NCBI GenBank assembly: GCA_963576785.1
Contig: OY756149.1
Coordinates: 620,001 to 684,000, forward strand
Length of the DNA stretch: 64,000 nucleotides
Source: Chlorophyllum brunneum
Lineage: Eukaryota > Basidiomycota > Agaricomycetes > Agaricales > Agaricaceae
Direction: 5' to 3'
Shown: in pieces, positions 46,849 through 60,974 of the stretch
Numbering within the stretch: the first letter of the stretch is position 1
Layout: each line of letters opens with the position of its first letter
Position numbers and translations under genes: made by a program
The notes under the pieces: generated by a model
What the model was told of the DNA's origin: nothing
Databases searched by the model: none
The model's input: only the letters and a program-made list of their open reading frames with translations

Positions 46849-48935
46849 ATGGCGACCTTTGCCCCGCGCTGGCACAAACAACCGACCGCCTTTGCCCCGC
46901 CTTTCCAGGGTGCTCCTCCGCTGCCCCCAGGCGCAAATATCCCTGCCAGCCACTGGAACCAGGGCACCTGGGTCGCCAACCCCCACTACAACCCCCAGAC
47001 TGCCCGCCCTCCCAATGTGCCCCAGTGGATGCCTGGCCAGGCCTGGGGCTCCTTTTACGGCCAACAACCTTATCCTGCCCAGCAGCAGCAGCAGCAGCCG
47101 TCTTTCAATCCATACAAGCGCCAGCCACGGGCCCCCAGTGCCGAGTATCTCGCCACAAAACTTTCAGATAACCCCCTCGGTCTGTCCAACATGATCCCTG
47201 CGTAAGTCCACATCCATGCTCTATCACTCTCCCCATCACCGATCGCCGTTCCAGCGAAGAATTGGAACGCCAGGAGCGTGAGCGCAAGCGCCTCGAACAC
47301 GAGCATCAGAACACCGATCCCCAGTCTTCCACCCCCTGGATATGGACCCCCCGTCCTCTCGACGACGACGACAACCCTCCAAATCTACCATCCACCGACA
47401 ATCGTAAGCACATCTCTCTCAATCACCACCAATGCCACTCACCCCGCCGCAGAACATACCGCCACCAATCCCAATTCAGACAGCCCTTCTTCTCGGAGCG
47501 CCACAGCCCACAATAACATCTATGCCGCACCGACGAATCCGGCCCAACCACCTGACCGTCCACCATCAACCCAGGCCCCCGAGTCCTTTACCTCCAAAGC
47601 CGTCCTCCAGCCCACCTTTTCCATGAATATCGTCCGCACTCCCGATCATTATGCTGCATCGCCCTCCCCCTCCCGCCCATCACACAGATCATCCGCCCCA
47701 ACACAGATCTATTCCAACCCCCCGCGCTCCGCCTCTCGAGGAAATTCTGTCGACTCTCTCGCATCCCACATGAACCATCTCACCACCTCTGCTACCCCAA
47801 ATCCCCTCTCCAGGCACCACTCGATGCCCACAGTCAGTAGCACAAACGCTACCTCATTCACCGGCGATAATCTCACCGACGAACCTACTTCCATGTTCGA
47901 TGTCCTCAGCCCTTTAGTCATACCTATGACTCCCAAACCGGGCTCTTCTCGCTCCGGCCTCGGACGTCATGCCTCCGTCCCTGCAGTCACCACCTCTTCT
48001 CTCCACCCCATTCCCGAATCTTCTTCTACCTCTTCTCCAGCTCATTCTCGTTCACACACTCCCGCACCCAACGGCAATCGCCACAATTCCCACCAAGAAC
48101 CTCTTCAATCTCCCCACGCCTACTCCCACAGTCGTTCTCGCTCTACCTCCCGTCCAAACTCCAGACACGGCTCCCGTCCCGGTTCAAACTCTACTTCTCC
48201 CTACAGTGTTCCGCCCAGCAATGAGCAATCCCCTACTTCCCCAACCTATCCCCATTCCTCGGGACACAGTCCTCACAACCCTCACTTTTCCTATTCGCAC
48301 CCAAAGGAATTTCCTCCTCCTTCAACCCCAACACCCACTCCCGCCACTAATAATCACACCTCCCCAGGCACTTCCAACAGTAACTACATCTACATGCCCG
48401 CAACCCTTCCATCTCCCTACTCTTCACATACCCGTCCCAAGCCACATACCCAACAATCCTCAGGTACAGCCATCCTCCACTCAAACGGTTCAAGCACCTT
48501 CACAACTCTCACATCTTCACCCCCTGGTTCCCCAACCACAACCACTTCCAGAACCCTCGTCTCACCACCACCAGCATACTCCTCCGAACCCATCAACAAC
48601 CAATCCGAATCCTCTACTACCACTAAAAAGAAACGCAAACCCTCTTCTTCCTCTTCAAAACGTCGCCGAAGAGGTTTTTGGAACAGACGAGGCGATCATG
48701 TCACTCCAGACGGCTATATCGTTTACGCACCCCATGATTTGGTGTATCCCCCTGATCTAGATGGATATCCCGATGGCAAAGATGGTGGATACATGAATGA
48801 AGCTGGTATGATGACTCAGTGGTATAAACGTCCTGCGATCGAACCCCCTGGTGGTTATGAATCAGTGAGTTTCATCCTTTCTTTTCGTCGTCCGGTCGCT
48901 GATGGAGGTTATATAAGATGATCAAGTGGATCTAA
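46849..48935 (+). CDS. Ser/Pro-rich disordered protein, unknown function
   Basis: Four exons give about 640 residues. The first exon runs MATFAPRWHKQPTAFAPPFQ, then GQAWGSFYGQQPYPAQQQQQ and a QP stretch, and ends LATKLSDNPLGLSNMIPA. It is followed by the acidic helix EELERQERERKRLEHEHQNT and the segment TPWIWTPRPLDDDD. A 50-nt intron (GTAAGC to CGCAG) joins DNQ to HTATNPNSD. The middle is low-complexity Ser/Thr/Pro/His. A compact conserved-looking end reads RRRGFWNRRGDHVTPDGYIV, YAPHDLVYPPDLDGYPDGKD, MMTQWYKRPAIEPPGGYES, and splices to a short last exon MIKWI at 48918-48935. No domain is recognised. The start at 46849 lies just after the shared promoter. Confidence 0.75.
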
Positions 48936-49522
48936 ACATGATCCTCTTTTCCGTCTTGTTCCCCACTTCGTTCTTTAACTGTGTGTTTGATTACTTACCA
49001 CTACGGGATATAATTCCTCTCATGCGCCTGGTGTGTCTTGTACCCACTTATTCCGCTCGTTATCGTTTCAGTCAATCTCTTTTAGTACTAATACCCCCCC
49101 CCCCCCCCCCATTTCCTGTAATATCCCAGAATCATATCCAATAGATTCAATCCGTTCGTACCATACACGGAGAGTAAGAAAGAAAAAAACAATAATGTTG
49201 GGGCATACAGTTATAGATAATCTAGTGGGAATGTATTAAAGCACAGAATAGACATAGGTGGAGAAGCATAGATACAGCCGGATGAATGATGCCAACGAAA
49301 AAGGCGGTAAGAAATGTAAGGAACAAGTACAAGTCAGCAGCGCATGCGGATAATCAAGAAATGGATACAAGGAACCACAACCCACATGAATTAGAAAAAA
49401 AGAAACCCACGAAACCCAGTACGGATTCTTGACCGACCAAAGCTTGGGTTTTTCCCGTCTCGATCAGGACCTGAATGCAGTTCCGTCCCGACAAAGGGGT
49501 AAACGCAAAACCCAATCCTCGC
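48936..49522. other. Convergent 3' flanks
   Basis: Sequence between the stops of two convergent genes. It includes a C17 tract at 49094-49110 and no recognisable gene. Confidence 0.5.
49094..49110. repeat. C17 homopolymer
   Basis: Seventeen consecutive C residues lie about 160 bp downstream of a stop codon. Such a run on one strand can form unusual structures and is prone to length error in sequencing. Confidence 0.85.
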
Positions 49523-52500
49523 TCAGTCAAAAGTCTGCCCTAAACCAAAAGTTCCGTGAACTTCTCTCATGTGTCCGTAAATCCCCTCCCCACCCGGGAA
49601 CGTCTTCATACACTGCCAACAGATATGCGTCTGACACCTCGTACACGTCATATGGTTACATCCCTCCGTCCTCTCGATCGGCACATTACACGTCGGGCAA
49701 TGCTTCACATCATGTTCCTTCATCCACTTCTTGAACAAGTCATCCTGCACCTGATCCGCACATTGGAATCCATCGTGAGCCTCGGTATGACACCTTGTGC
49801 AGATACTCGTGAGACAAGACGGGCATTGCAATGTCGCCTTTTGCGGTGTCGTACGATATACTTGAGGACAATCCGGCGAAGGACAGAAACGATACTCCTT
49901 TGGCCGCGCTTGAATGTGTGCGAGGAATGCAGCATCAAACAGCGCCAACATTTCCTGATCGGAAAATACCTCCTTCGCTACTCCAATCGGAATCTTGATA
50001 CTGCATCGACCTTCATTCCCTAGGCATTTCACAGGGAACGACCTCTGTTCTGTCGCAGACCGCAGATAATGCGTGACACATTCGCGGCACCATTCATGGC
50101 CACACTGCAACCGTAAGGGTGACGAGGGTTGCCCAAAGCATATTGGACACGTCGGTCCAGTATAATCCAGCTTCGCAGGTAACTGGCGTTCAATCTGCTC
50201 CACCGCGTTTTTGAACGTGCGGAACAACATGAAATCGCCCCGAACGTACAAAAATCTCTTGACCGGGTCGAAATACGCATTATCAAGCCCGTGATTCTGC
50301 CGCAATTCCCGGAGACCTGTATCTTGTATCGCTGCCCCCAAGAGACGTCCTGGCAATGCAATCCCGAGTTTCTGTTGTGCTCGGAGTTCCCTGACCTTTG
50401 CGATGATCGCACTTGCAAAGTGAGCTCGGTGGGTTGAGAATCCATGAAGACAGATGTACCGCCTGTTGGTGTCGTTTTCAAGCTGAACGAACGGATTTTT
50501 TATCTCAAGGTCATGTAAGAACCCAAGACCCTCCCGCCGTGTGAAGTATGAATCCCAGACCACCTTGCCATCGCAACGCACGATTTCACCCTTCAAAATT
50601 GTCTCGAACTGATGTTTGAGGTGCGCCAACTCTTTCTGACCGTCAGCGGAAAGGCGCACGTAGACTGGACCAACGGGACGGCGGGAGATGACAACCGTGG
50701 TGAGGGACCCACGCTGCGATCCTTGCAATGTTTCGATTGCAGGACCAAGTCTAGCGAACCGGTCCTGCGAGAGGGAGTATGAGATGGTATGGACATGCTG
50801 AGCTCGAATGATTGTGAGCCCTACGCATTTAGGTCTCCGGCCATCCAAGTGACGGGCGGCCTCTTTGGCTTTAGCGGCCGTTGCAAAATTGGCCCATGCT
50901 CTGACTGTACCACCGTCGCGGTAGGGAGGTGGCAGAACCTCGAATTGTTCTAGAGGCCCACAGGATTCTAGACGATTTCGGATGAACCTCACGCCGTCCT
51001 CGAAGTCCGTATAGTTGGGCCGAGACCACATAATGTCGACTGGGTTCACAAATCGAACCAAGTCTGCTTTGTCGACATCGACAGGGACGCCCCTAAAACG
51101 GATATTGACAATGTCAACAGTAGGCATTCCTTCATATATCTCTCCCCTCAGATAATGCCCGTTGAGAGGAGTAATTCGAGAAATCTGAAGAGCTCGTTCC
51201 GCGTCTTCCCTGTTTGAATAACCTGCATATACATCCTTCGCAGGCGCTTCCCAAGTTACCCGAACAGATGTATCCTTCAAAATAGCAGTCGCAACAGTTT
51301 TTATGGTGCCACTGGTTGCGAGTCTGGCATTGATCGTCAGGTCGTACATTTTCGTGCCGTTCAGCGCATTCTGAGCCTTTTGTGCCGCCGCAGCATCGGA
51401 GTAGGTGACCTTGAGGACGGTAGCAGCCGATAGCACCGTAGGCATGTATAGATCCTCGACTGCACCATAAGAGTTGAAAATTTCTTTCAAATGGCTGGGC
51501 CGAACGCGGGGCGAGATATGGCTGACCAGGAGTGTCGATGATTCGAAGGCAGTTTGAACACGCTGGATATCAAAGCCAGCTGAGTACTGTACGCGTATGT
51601 GGTCATGGAGGGTGAAGGAAAGAAGGAACTCGTCCATAGAGTTAAAGTATTTCGGTGTCGCAGACGTCAGTTTTACTACGCTAGACGAGGGAGGCTCGGC
51701 GATCTTGCGGACGCATGTTAGAAAGATATCAACCGAAGTCGGACGATTCAGACGTACCGGTTCATCATCATATTCCAAATCGCCATGAATCCACCGGCAG
51801 GAATAACCATAGCTACACACATTCCGCAGCCACTTATGACATAGCTCATTCGTCTTCGGTCGAGGATGTCGAACGTGAGGTGCTGTTGCCCGGATCTCTG
51901 GAGGCTTGACGGGAGCCACCAAGGTCACTGATTGCGCAGGCACAACAGCTTTGGGAAGTACCGTGGATTGCACTGGCGTTGCAGCTCTTGGAGGCTCAAC
52001 CACGGCCACACTTGGTACTGCGATACCCTTCTCCATGTTTTCAGGCGGTTGAGGGGACGGCGCAGACGGAGGCTCGTTCTACAAGGATGGTCAGCAGACT
52101 TTCAAATGATGAGTGGGTTTTACAGACCGACTCCCTCACGTGCTTGAACCTACAATTGTCTCCAAGGGGACAACGACCACTTCTCTTAAAGAGAAAACAG
52201 TGGCTGTTAAATGGATTGCGACAAACTGGGCTAGGTTTTGCTTCTCCGTCATCATCACTCGAATCTGGACTCGCAGTCGTCGGTGTTGAAGAATCGGAGG
52301 AAGCTGAAAATAGCTGGAAAGAATGTTGTAGCAACACTTGAGAGAAATTGGTATGGTCACTTACCTGGTCATTGTTGCTGGTTGCCGGGGAACTTGAAGG
52401 ATCGGTCCATGTCTCGGGTTTGGATATGGGCATCCACGATCCACTCGGGTCCCAGCCGTTGCTGGACTTGGAAGAATCAACTACCGCATTCGGTGTGATG

Positions 52501-53425
52501 AATTGTGTTGAACTTGACAACAATAACGACTGCGAAGGCTCTGGAAGTACATCAGCCTTCTTTTGCTCCTCTGCGCACGTTGACCCATCACCCCTCGAAA
52601 CTTCTGAGGGACATGCGACGGCATTCTCCTCCTGGTCCTCTCTGTGGGCATAGGCTGATATTGAGTAAGAGGGCGGGCGTGTACGCATGATCCCCTTGCG
52701 ATATGCTACTTTATCAAGGGGATGGACCCGAATGCATCTAGCACCCCAGGGACACCAATCACCAGGGCGGAGATATTTCTGACAGAATTCGTCTCTCACT
52801 GCCCGCGTCGGGTAGGCCTAAAGGAATATGAGAAGCAACTCGACACCGCTGTAAATTGAACAGACCGGAATACCATATGCTCGGAACTGATTCTCGCGCA
52901 TCGGTATTGAAGGCTCTCGCGATTCTAGAAGCTGAGGATTTGAGGATTCAGCTCGAGACGCCTCAGAGTCACGACAGGCTGATTCGAGAGTCGAAGGGAC
53001 CTGAGGAGCCTAATAAGATTGAGTCATTGAGTCATTGGCCAGGAGATTTGTACTGACTGGAGAATCAGTCAGCAAGTGCGTATGTCCTGCGTCGCCGATG
53101 CCTTTCTTCGATACCTGATGGGGAAAAATGGGGGGATTGTGAGCACCAGCAGGTTCAGAAAGCGGAGAAGGAGCCCCACGTTTTCCAGCGCTGCGGATGG
53201 GGAGCAATTGTTACTCTGAAGCCCCGCAATACTCAATCAATACGAAGACATGAAATGGGATGGTTTGAGAACACATACAACGTTTTGAGAACACTCTGCG
53301 GGGGGCCGTTTATCTATGCTCTTCGGGGGAGAAGATTTGGGGGTCGGTCGCCGTGATCGTGGGCGGGCGCTCGAGGTGGATGGCGAGTGGCGCGGAGGGG
53401 CCTGTGTTTGAGTCTGGGGGGCCAT
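49523..53425 (-). CDS. RBR-type E3 ubiquitin ligase candidate with CCCH fingers and RRM
   Basis: The long last exon (49523 to about 52090) holds most domains. In order, the protein has CCCH finger 1 (C-x9-C-x5-C-x3-H in FCQKYLRPGDWCPWGARC), finger 2 (C-x8-C-x5-C-x3-H in CFLFKRSGRCPLGDNCRFKH), and finger 3 (C-x7-C-x5-C-x3-H in CHKWLRNVCSYGYSCRWIH). Then come an RRM (LLVSHISPRVRPSHLKEIF to YDLTINARL) and a long middle region. At the end is a RING1-IBR-RING2 module: CPICFGQPSSPLRLQCGHEW, CPSPDCPQVYR, HCPTCNVPIERTEGCNHMTC, HICWQC. The Cys in GCNHM is at the position of the RBR catalytic cysteine. It would couple RNA binding with ubiquitin transfer. The 5' end (start at 53425, MAPQTQTQAPPRHSPSTSS) is less sure, because exons between 53300 and 52800 could not be joined uniquely. 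Later exons join cleanly (FKH to NEPPSAP, NNDQ to LFSASSD). Total about 1,150-1,250 residues. Confidence 0.85.
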
Positions 53426-53737
53426 GACGGCCTGTGCGTCGGGAAGGGATGATTGAAAGGCTGGAAGGGATATGTTCCGTGGAGAAAGAAGAAGAGCGTG
53501 CTGCTGTTTGGTGGTCACGACGTCGATCACCGACACAATCAAGTCACCTGCTTCCTTTCCCTCCACACCCACGCAGGGACCACTCTCACTCTCTATCTTC
53601 CCTAGCTCAAGCCCCGTATTCCGCATCCTCTTCCACTAAGGTTTGGCCCTTGCACCAGTCAAGCGTCTCTTCAACGTTCCAAATTATCTGATACTTGTCA
53701 CATCACAACCCCTATCTACCCTGCTCATAACCCCTCA
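53426..53737. other. Spacer between two minus-strand genes
   Basis: It holds upstream sequence of the RBR gene and the 3' flank of the Kar5-like gene. No gene is visible. Confidence 0.4.
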
Positions 53738-56121
53738 CTACGGAGTCTGGCACAACCAGTCTGGAATACGAGACACTCGACTACGACGATCGCGACCCTC
53801 CAGCTTTCCACCCGACAGATAGCCTGGCAACCGGGTCCGGCTTAGGGTCACACCCAACCCACCACCTCCACCGCTATCCGAACGTGGTACCACGGAAGCA
53901 GATGGCCCACACGCCACCACCGAGTCAGCCCCAGAGACAGCCGCCAGTAAGCAAGCCACCAACCGCCTCGACATAAAATAGAGGATCACAGCTGTACTCT
54001 GCAGCCTATCAACAATTATTGCCCACAAACTTGAATTGGACATACCATCGACAGCGAAACTCCTACACGTAGAATTGACCCAAGACCTCCGACCAACATA
54101 GCCAAAGCATCAAATAAGGGTATCCGAACGAACTCCTTGGCAGCACCCGAATCAACTAGCAGACTTCCTTTGTGTCTTACTAAACGAACAGATCAAAACC
54201 AACTCACACTGGAGGACCCGCTCTAGAAGCCAGACTATACACGAATCCCACACATAACGGCTTCTGGATTCCCTTTCTCGCGCAAAGACAGCTCTCATGT
54301 CAAACAAGGAACTGTTTACCTCATTGAGGGCACTCTGTGTCATCTCGGTCAAATCAATAGCTTTTCCGGACAGCATGGAGAACCGAGAGAAGATCAGCGA
54401 CTGTTGGTCGTAAAGTGCATTCGTCTGGTCGGATAGACTCTCGATGTTCTTTGATAACTGCTGATTATATTGTATAGCCTGTTGAGAGAGCTACTTTACG
54501 TTAGTTCACAGATATTTTTGCAATGTCACCACTCAACAAGCTGAACCTCGTCGAAAAACAATGCTGATTCCCGCCATCGAGCAATTGATTCGTTCTGAGT
54601 TAAACAGTTAGGGTTTATCCTGCATGGAAACTTATTCGGATACCAGAAATCGCTCAGTCTGATCCTCAGCAATCGCCATGATCCCCAAAAAATCCATTCG
54701 GAGGTCCCGGGTTAGTAGATCCACGTCGGTTTTTACGGTTTCCATGTGATCTGCGTACTAGACGGACGCAATTAAAAGAACGCATCGCCTTGAGAATACA
54801 CAGATACCGCTATCATCATCCCTGAGAGATGATCCGCCGTCTAAAGGCAAAGCCACTGAATATTATCCCAAACAAAACGCCTTGTCAACCTACTATCTCC
54901 TGTAGGTGAACTTCCGCCTTTTGGTGTTGCTTCAGTAGCAGATTTATCTGGGACTGGATTCCGAGGACGACCTGAAACGACTTTACAACAATACAAAAGG
55001 AGAGCCTCCAGCCCTCACCTCATCGAGTGCCTGGTATATCTTGATTGGCAATGACGCATGCATGCTTTCAAATCTGTCCGCGGTGAGGTCCATTTGGATA
55101 ACAAAGGCCTCGTAATACGATCAGAGCTCGCAAACAATAAGATAGGAAGCGAGCGCCTGACTTGGACATCCTTATTCCAAGCGCCCATAGCATCATTTAA
55201 TCGCTTGTCACGGACCCACAATGTCTTGAGAAGCTCGATTTTCTCCAATGTTGCGTTTTGATAAAGATTTTTTGCCAAGTCTGTTCCAGCACACGAGGTC
55301 AGCCACAAACACCTTGTACGATATAAGCAATGAAGCTTCACCAATCTCATTCCATCGCCGAAACGCGTAGCAGAGTTGCGCTAGAATAATGACATTGATA
55401 GAGAACAAGACTCCTATGTCCGGGTAGCACGCACGCATTTCGCGCAGATATCCCGAATAACTGGACCAAAACTGCGTACTTCGAGCTAGCGCACTGCAAC
55501 CCGATGAGTAGAAGCGCACACTCTCAATTGGAAATCTGTGTTGCACCCACTCGACGCACGGGCCTGCTGCACCTGCTCCCGCGGACGGGTAAGGGAATTT
55601 CGACGAAGCTGGTTCAGCAGTATTGAACGGCCGACATTCCAGAGGGATGGAGTAATGCTTTCCCGTCCCGATTTCACAGAGTGTCATTGAAATAGAAGCT
55701 ATACGCCATCAACGGATGAATATATGCGCTCCTTGCGCGCACAGTAACGAACTGATAACTCGCTGTTCCTCGTTCATATCGGTTTCTCCACATCGCGAGC
55801 GAATACTCTTGGCACCCATACGGAAACAATCCGGTTTGTTTGAATATTGTTCGAGGGTCCCTGGCTGCGCGTTTAGTTGCTATTCGGACCCGTCGAGGAC
55901 GGTCACTTGCTTATACTCCTTTGCACGAGGTCAAGCTCCTCTGGAGAAATTGTTCCTGGCCCTGGAATTGAATTTGGCGCCCTCCTTGTATTTTCAGACA
56001 TCGGGATTGGTTCGGTCGAACCTTTGACCTCGATTTGTCGGGGAGCTTGGGAAGACCAGCGAAACCCTCTCGCCCGTTGCATATGTACGAGAAGTATAAC
56101 GAGACTTTGAGCGAACCTCAT
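53738..56121 (-). CDS. Kar5/Tht1-like nuclear membrane fusion protein
   Basis: About 12 exons give roughly 500-550 residues. The N-terminus MRFAQSLVILLVHMQRARGF is a possible signal sequence. A Cys-containing lumenal-type region follows: MTLCEIGTGKHYSIPLECRP, CVEWVQ, STQFWSSYSGYLREM, QLCYAFRRWNEIDLAKNLYQ. Next come NATLEKIELLKTLWVRDKRL, coiled-coil exons (VLGIQSQINLLLKQHQKAEV, SQQAIQYNQQLSKNIESLSD) and a hydrophobic stretch near 53960-54040 (IVDRLQSTAVILYFMSRRLV). The order of signal peptide, Cys-rich domain with WSSYSGY, coiled coils and C-terminal membrane segment matches Kar5/Tht1 proteins, needed for nuclear fusion after mating. The family call is from memory of the motif, not a search. 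The start is the ATG at 56121. The C-terminal exon at 53738 is less sure. Confidence 0.6.
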
Positions 56122-56477
56122 GTCAGCAAAATCAGGTTGATGTGGAACGTTCAGGCGTTAAAGGATAAGCGCCAAGCTTTCAAAGTTCATTAATTTTCGG
56201 ACACACCCGAATTATCAGTGCATAATGAGCATGTTTTTGACACGCATAATTAACTTAGGGATACAGGGGAGCTACGTATTGGACTATTATTGTGATACGG
56301 TACCAAAGGGGTATAACTACAAGAATATATGCTACAGTCGAAAGGAGCGGCAATATTAGTGATAGGTCTAGTGTAACAGTGGTGCAATAATACTAGTGAT
56401 CAAATAAACTTTACAAGTTGTAATGACTGAAGCAGAAAGCGAAAGAATGCAATGAGAAAGCAACAACAAAATGCCAA
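56122..56477. other. Intergenic stretch
   Basis: AT-rich; it lies between the start of the Kar5-like gene and the end of the next minus-strand gene. Nothing recognisable. Confidence 0.4.
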
Positions 56478-57825
56478 TCAATGACGGTCCGAGTGGTCTG
56501 GTCTCCTTGTTCGTGCACTAGAGCCAGAGTGCACTTGGCGCTCCCAGCTATCAGCGTCCTGCTCGGGATACCACTCCATTGTCTGAGGGTCATAGTCAAA
56601 ATCCCCATCCTTATATCCATACCGCTCCTGTAAGAGCTTGAGCAATGGTCGTCGGAGATCGGGGTCCATTCTGACACTTTCCCCTGGATGATAGCCGCCA
56701 ACGTGATGACGGGCAAGGCTCTCTTCAAACAGCGCTTCTTCGTGTGTACAGCCGCAGTTCAACATACCCTGAGGAGCATTTCGGGGAGGGTACTGGCGAC
56801 GCTCTCGTCGTGAATCATGCCAAGCGCAGAGTGCATTTCCGGCCCGGTTCAGAGAGCAGAACATCTTTTTCCGGGCGTCTGTTCTTCGTTTCCATGTTGC
56901 ACGGAATGAAGAGGAAGGATTGGCAAGCCCGGAGGGGCCGGACGAGGCAGCAGCGCGGGTCTCAAGAAGGGCCTGTTGCAAGTCTTTGATCTTTTTTCTG
57001 AGGCGGCGGATTTCGCTTTCCGGATCCTCTCGCTGGTAAGGGGATTGGGAACCGGAAGACGAGGATGAGAGAGCACGGTAAGGACGACCACCAACCATCA
57101 TATACCCATCCGATACCTGTGGATAGTATGAAGGTGAATTGGGGCCCATGGACTCTGGAGAGGCGTTGCGCGCCATATCTACGTTTTCGTATCCCGACGG
57201 TGTGGAGAGTGAGGGGAACATATTCGAATGGCCTGGCACTCCTGTTGGATAAGGGGTCTCAGTGTTCCCTGTCATCATCGGCATCTCGTTCCAAGCCATG
57301 TTGCTGTTGGAATACAGCGGGGAAACACGTGCGTATTGAGGGTCAGATGTCCCTCCTATTGCTCCCAGAAGACTGGAGTCAGGGGCAGGCATCATGAACG
57401 CATCCTGTACCAATGTGAATGAGCGACTCGATGCTGACATAATTAGCACTGACCATTGTGTTATTACCATATGCTGTCGACCGGTCTGCATCCGAAGCTC
57501 GGCGGTCTGAGCTAGATATGGACCTGCGTGTTCCACCTGAAGTAGTGCCCCACTGCATTCTCTGAAGAGATTGGGATACAGAATCGGAGTCCTTTTTTAC
57601 GGCTGGTTTCGTCGGGGGGTAGGGTCGCGGACGGATTCTTCCACTCGTTGGAGGGGATGGAAGATTTGTACGCAGGACCCGAGGAGGTGGACCAGGAGAA
57701 GAAGAAGAAAGAGTGAAGGAGGAAGAGGGTGTTGTGGGAGGGGACAATAATGACGGACCTAGTTCGCCATTCTCCTCTTTAATATGGGGCTGGGACACTA
57801 CCCAGTTGAACTGTAAGGGATCCAT
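56478..57825 (-). CDS. Conserved basidiomycete protein with basic coiled coil and Cys/His-containing C-terminus
   Basis: Two exons joined by a 49-nt intron (GTCAGT to GGTACAG) give about 433 residues. The start reads MDPLQFNWVVSQPHIKEENG, followed by a Ser/Pro/Thr-rich half. A short coiled coil, SEIRRLRKKIKDLQQALLET, is followed by a conserved C-terminal block: MFCSLNRAGNALCAWHDSRR, ERRQYPPRNAP, LNCGCTHEEALFEESLARHH, GGYHPGESVRMDPDLRRPLL and RYGYKDGDFDYDP. Cys and His spacing in this block suggests metal binding, but no named finger fits. I recall this block in many agaricomycetes, without function. The coiled coil and basic stretch would suit a transcription regulator; that is a guess. The ATG at 57825 is used. 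Confidence 0.75.
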
Positions 57826-58515
57826 CTCCTGGCAGTGCAGATCAGGTAAGAAACTGCAGTAACGAGCAGATGCCCGGAGAGCCACGGCTTTTGACCAGTC
57901 GTAGATACTGGGAAATTGATCGCAACGTCTACCTTGTAGCAATGTGGTTCAGCTGAAAGCTAGGATGGAGACGTCCAGATCTGCGATGAGGCTGTGGCAC
58001 CGGTAACTGCAGGACAGAATAGAAACTTGGACCTATTCGTAATAATAAGATTGATGATTAAAGATGGGTAGAGTTTCAGCCATAACCACAGATGATGCTT
58101 GATGCACCAATCACATTGGAGTAAAACTAGCCCTGACCGGCGTCTCTTGCCACCCAAGGACCTTCGGATCAGACATATTTCCCACTTGTTTCCTAGCTTC
58201 AAACCTGAAACACTGAGTCAGCTTGTAAATCAAACCGTTGTGTGCTTGTTCACGCGTTTATGATCCTACACTTGGCTTGGGCATGTAGGCTCAGAATATC
58301 CCGGTGTGGCACGCGGGTTGGAATAAGGGCGTCCATATTCGAAGTTGCTTTTAGACCACAGGTGAGATGTCATACACAATCTACAGTTGAGAATGAACCG
58401 AAGTTCCACGCGCACAGGCTCTTCAAAATTTAAAGAAACATGTGGAGCTATAGGCACCCAGCATGATGGTCGATGAACTGGCCTCAGGGCCTCTATATGG
58501 GTCAGCGCCCAGCAC
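57826..58515. other. Intergenic stretch
   Basis: No recognisable gene; several short frames on both strands appear random. It probably holds promoter elements of the minus-strand gene to the left. Confidence 0.4.
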
Positions 58516-58960
58516 TCAGCCGTCGATAGAATCATCAGGCTTGTATTGAATGACATCTTTCCAGGTTGCTTTCACAACGAGCTTCTGGCTGGCGGTGATG
58601 TGATTGAGCATAGCCCGTGTGGAAAGACGTCGAGAAGACTCGGGTAGACAGTTGTGGAAGAGAGACTTACCTCGAAGCATCTGGTGGTATAACAACCTCG
58701 CCGGTTGCTAAATCAATGTCGACCAACTTAGTGATCTCCACAGCTGGAGACCCACGACATCTTGTAGTAGAAACATCAATAGCTGATCGTCGTGCTGAGG
58801 AACAGGGAACTTGCAATTTGAATATTCTTGGAATTGGAAAGCAGTGCGTCTGGGGTCTGCCACTGGCGTCTTTCTCTATGTTGCAAGTAAATTGCACTAT
58901 CTCTGCGATACGACATGGGCCTCCTTGACTGGGAGGACCTTTGTTTACTTCATCGGCCAT
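58516..58960 (-). CDS. Small Cys-rich protein, possibly Som1-like mitochondrial factor
   Basis: Two exons joined across a roughly 70-nt intron give about 120 residues. The first runs MADEVNKGPPSQGGPCRIAE, IVQFTCNIEKDA, THCFPIPRIFKLQVPC, then GSPAVEITKLVDIDLATGEV. After the join come QKLVVKATWKDVIQYKPDDS and the stop. The pattern C-x7-C with a later FPIPRIF and C resembles fungal Som1, a subunit needed by the mitochondrial inner membrane peptidase. The match is partial and remembered, so a different small Cys-rich mitochondrial protein is possible. The start is the only ATG upstream of the Cys-rich part. The spacer to the plus-strand SAH hydrolase gene is 151 bp. Confidence 0.55.
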
Positions 58961-59111
58961 GTGCTTGAGATCGGAGCGGACAGCTATTCCGATTTGCCGA
59001 ATTGGGTTCGGAGCTTGGTCACGTGGTAAAATAAGAACAAAAAACGTAAGTTTCTATCGCCTATCTGCCATCTCAACTCCCACCACACCATCCACACCTT
59101 AGTCCTCCAAA

Positions 59112-60974
<1,863 letters not shown>

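Noticed and set aside
47969..48760. 263-codon Pro/Leu-rich open frame on the plus strand
   Set aside because: It is a +1 shadow of the Ser/Pro-rich gene; the compositional bias (CCN and TCN codons) keeps alternative frames open.
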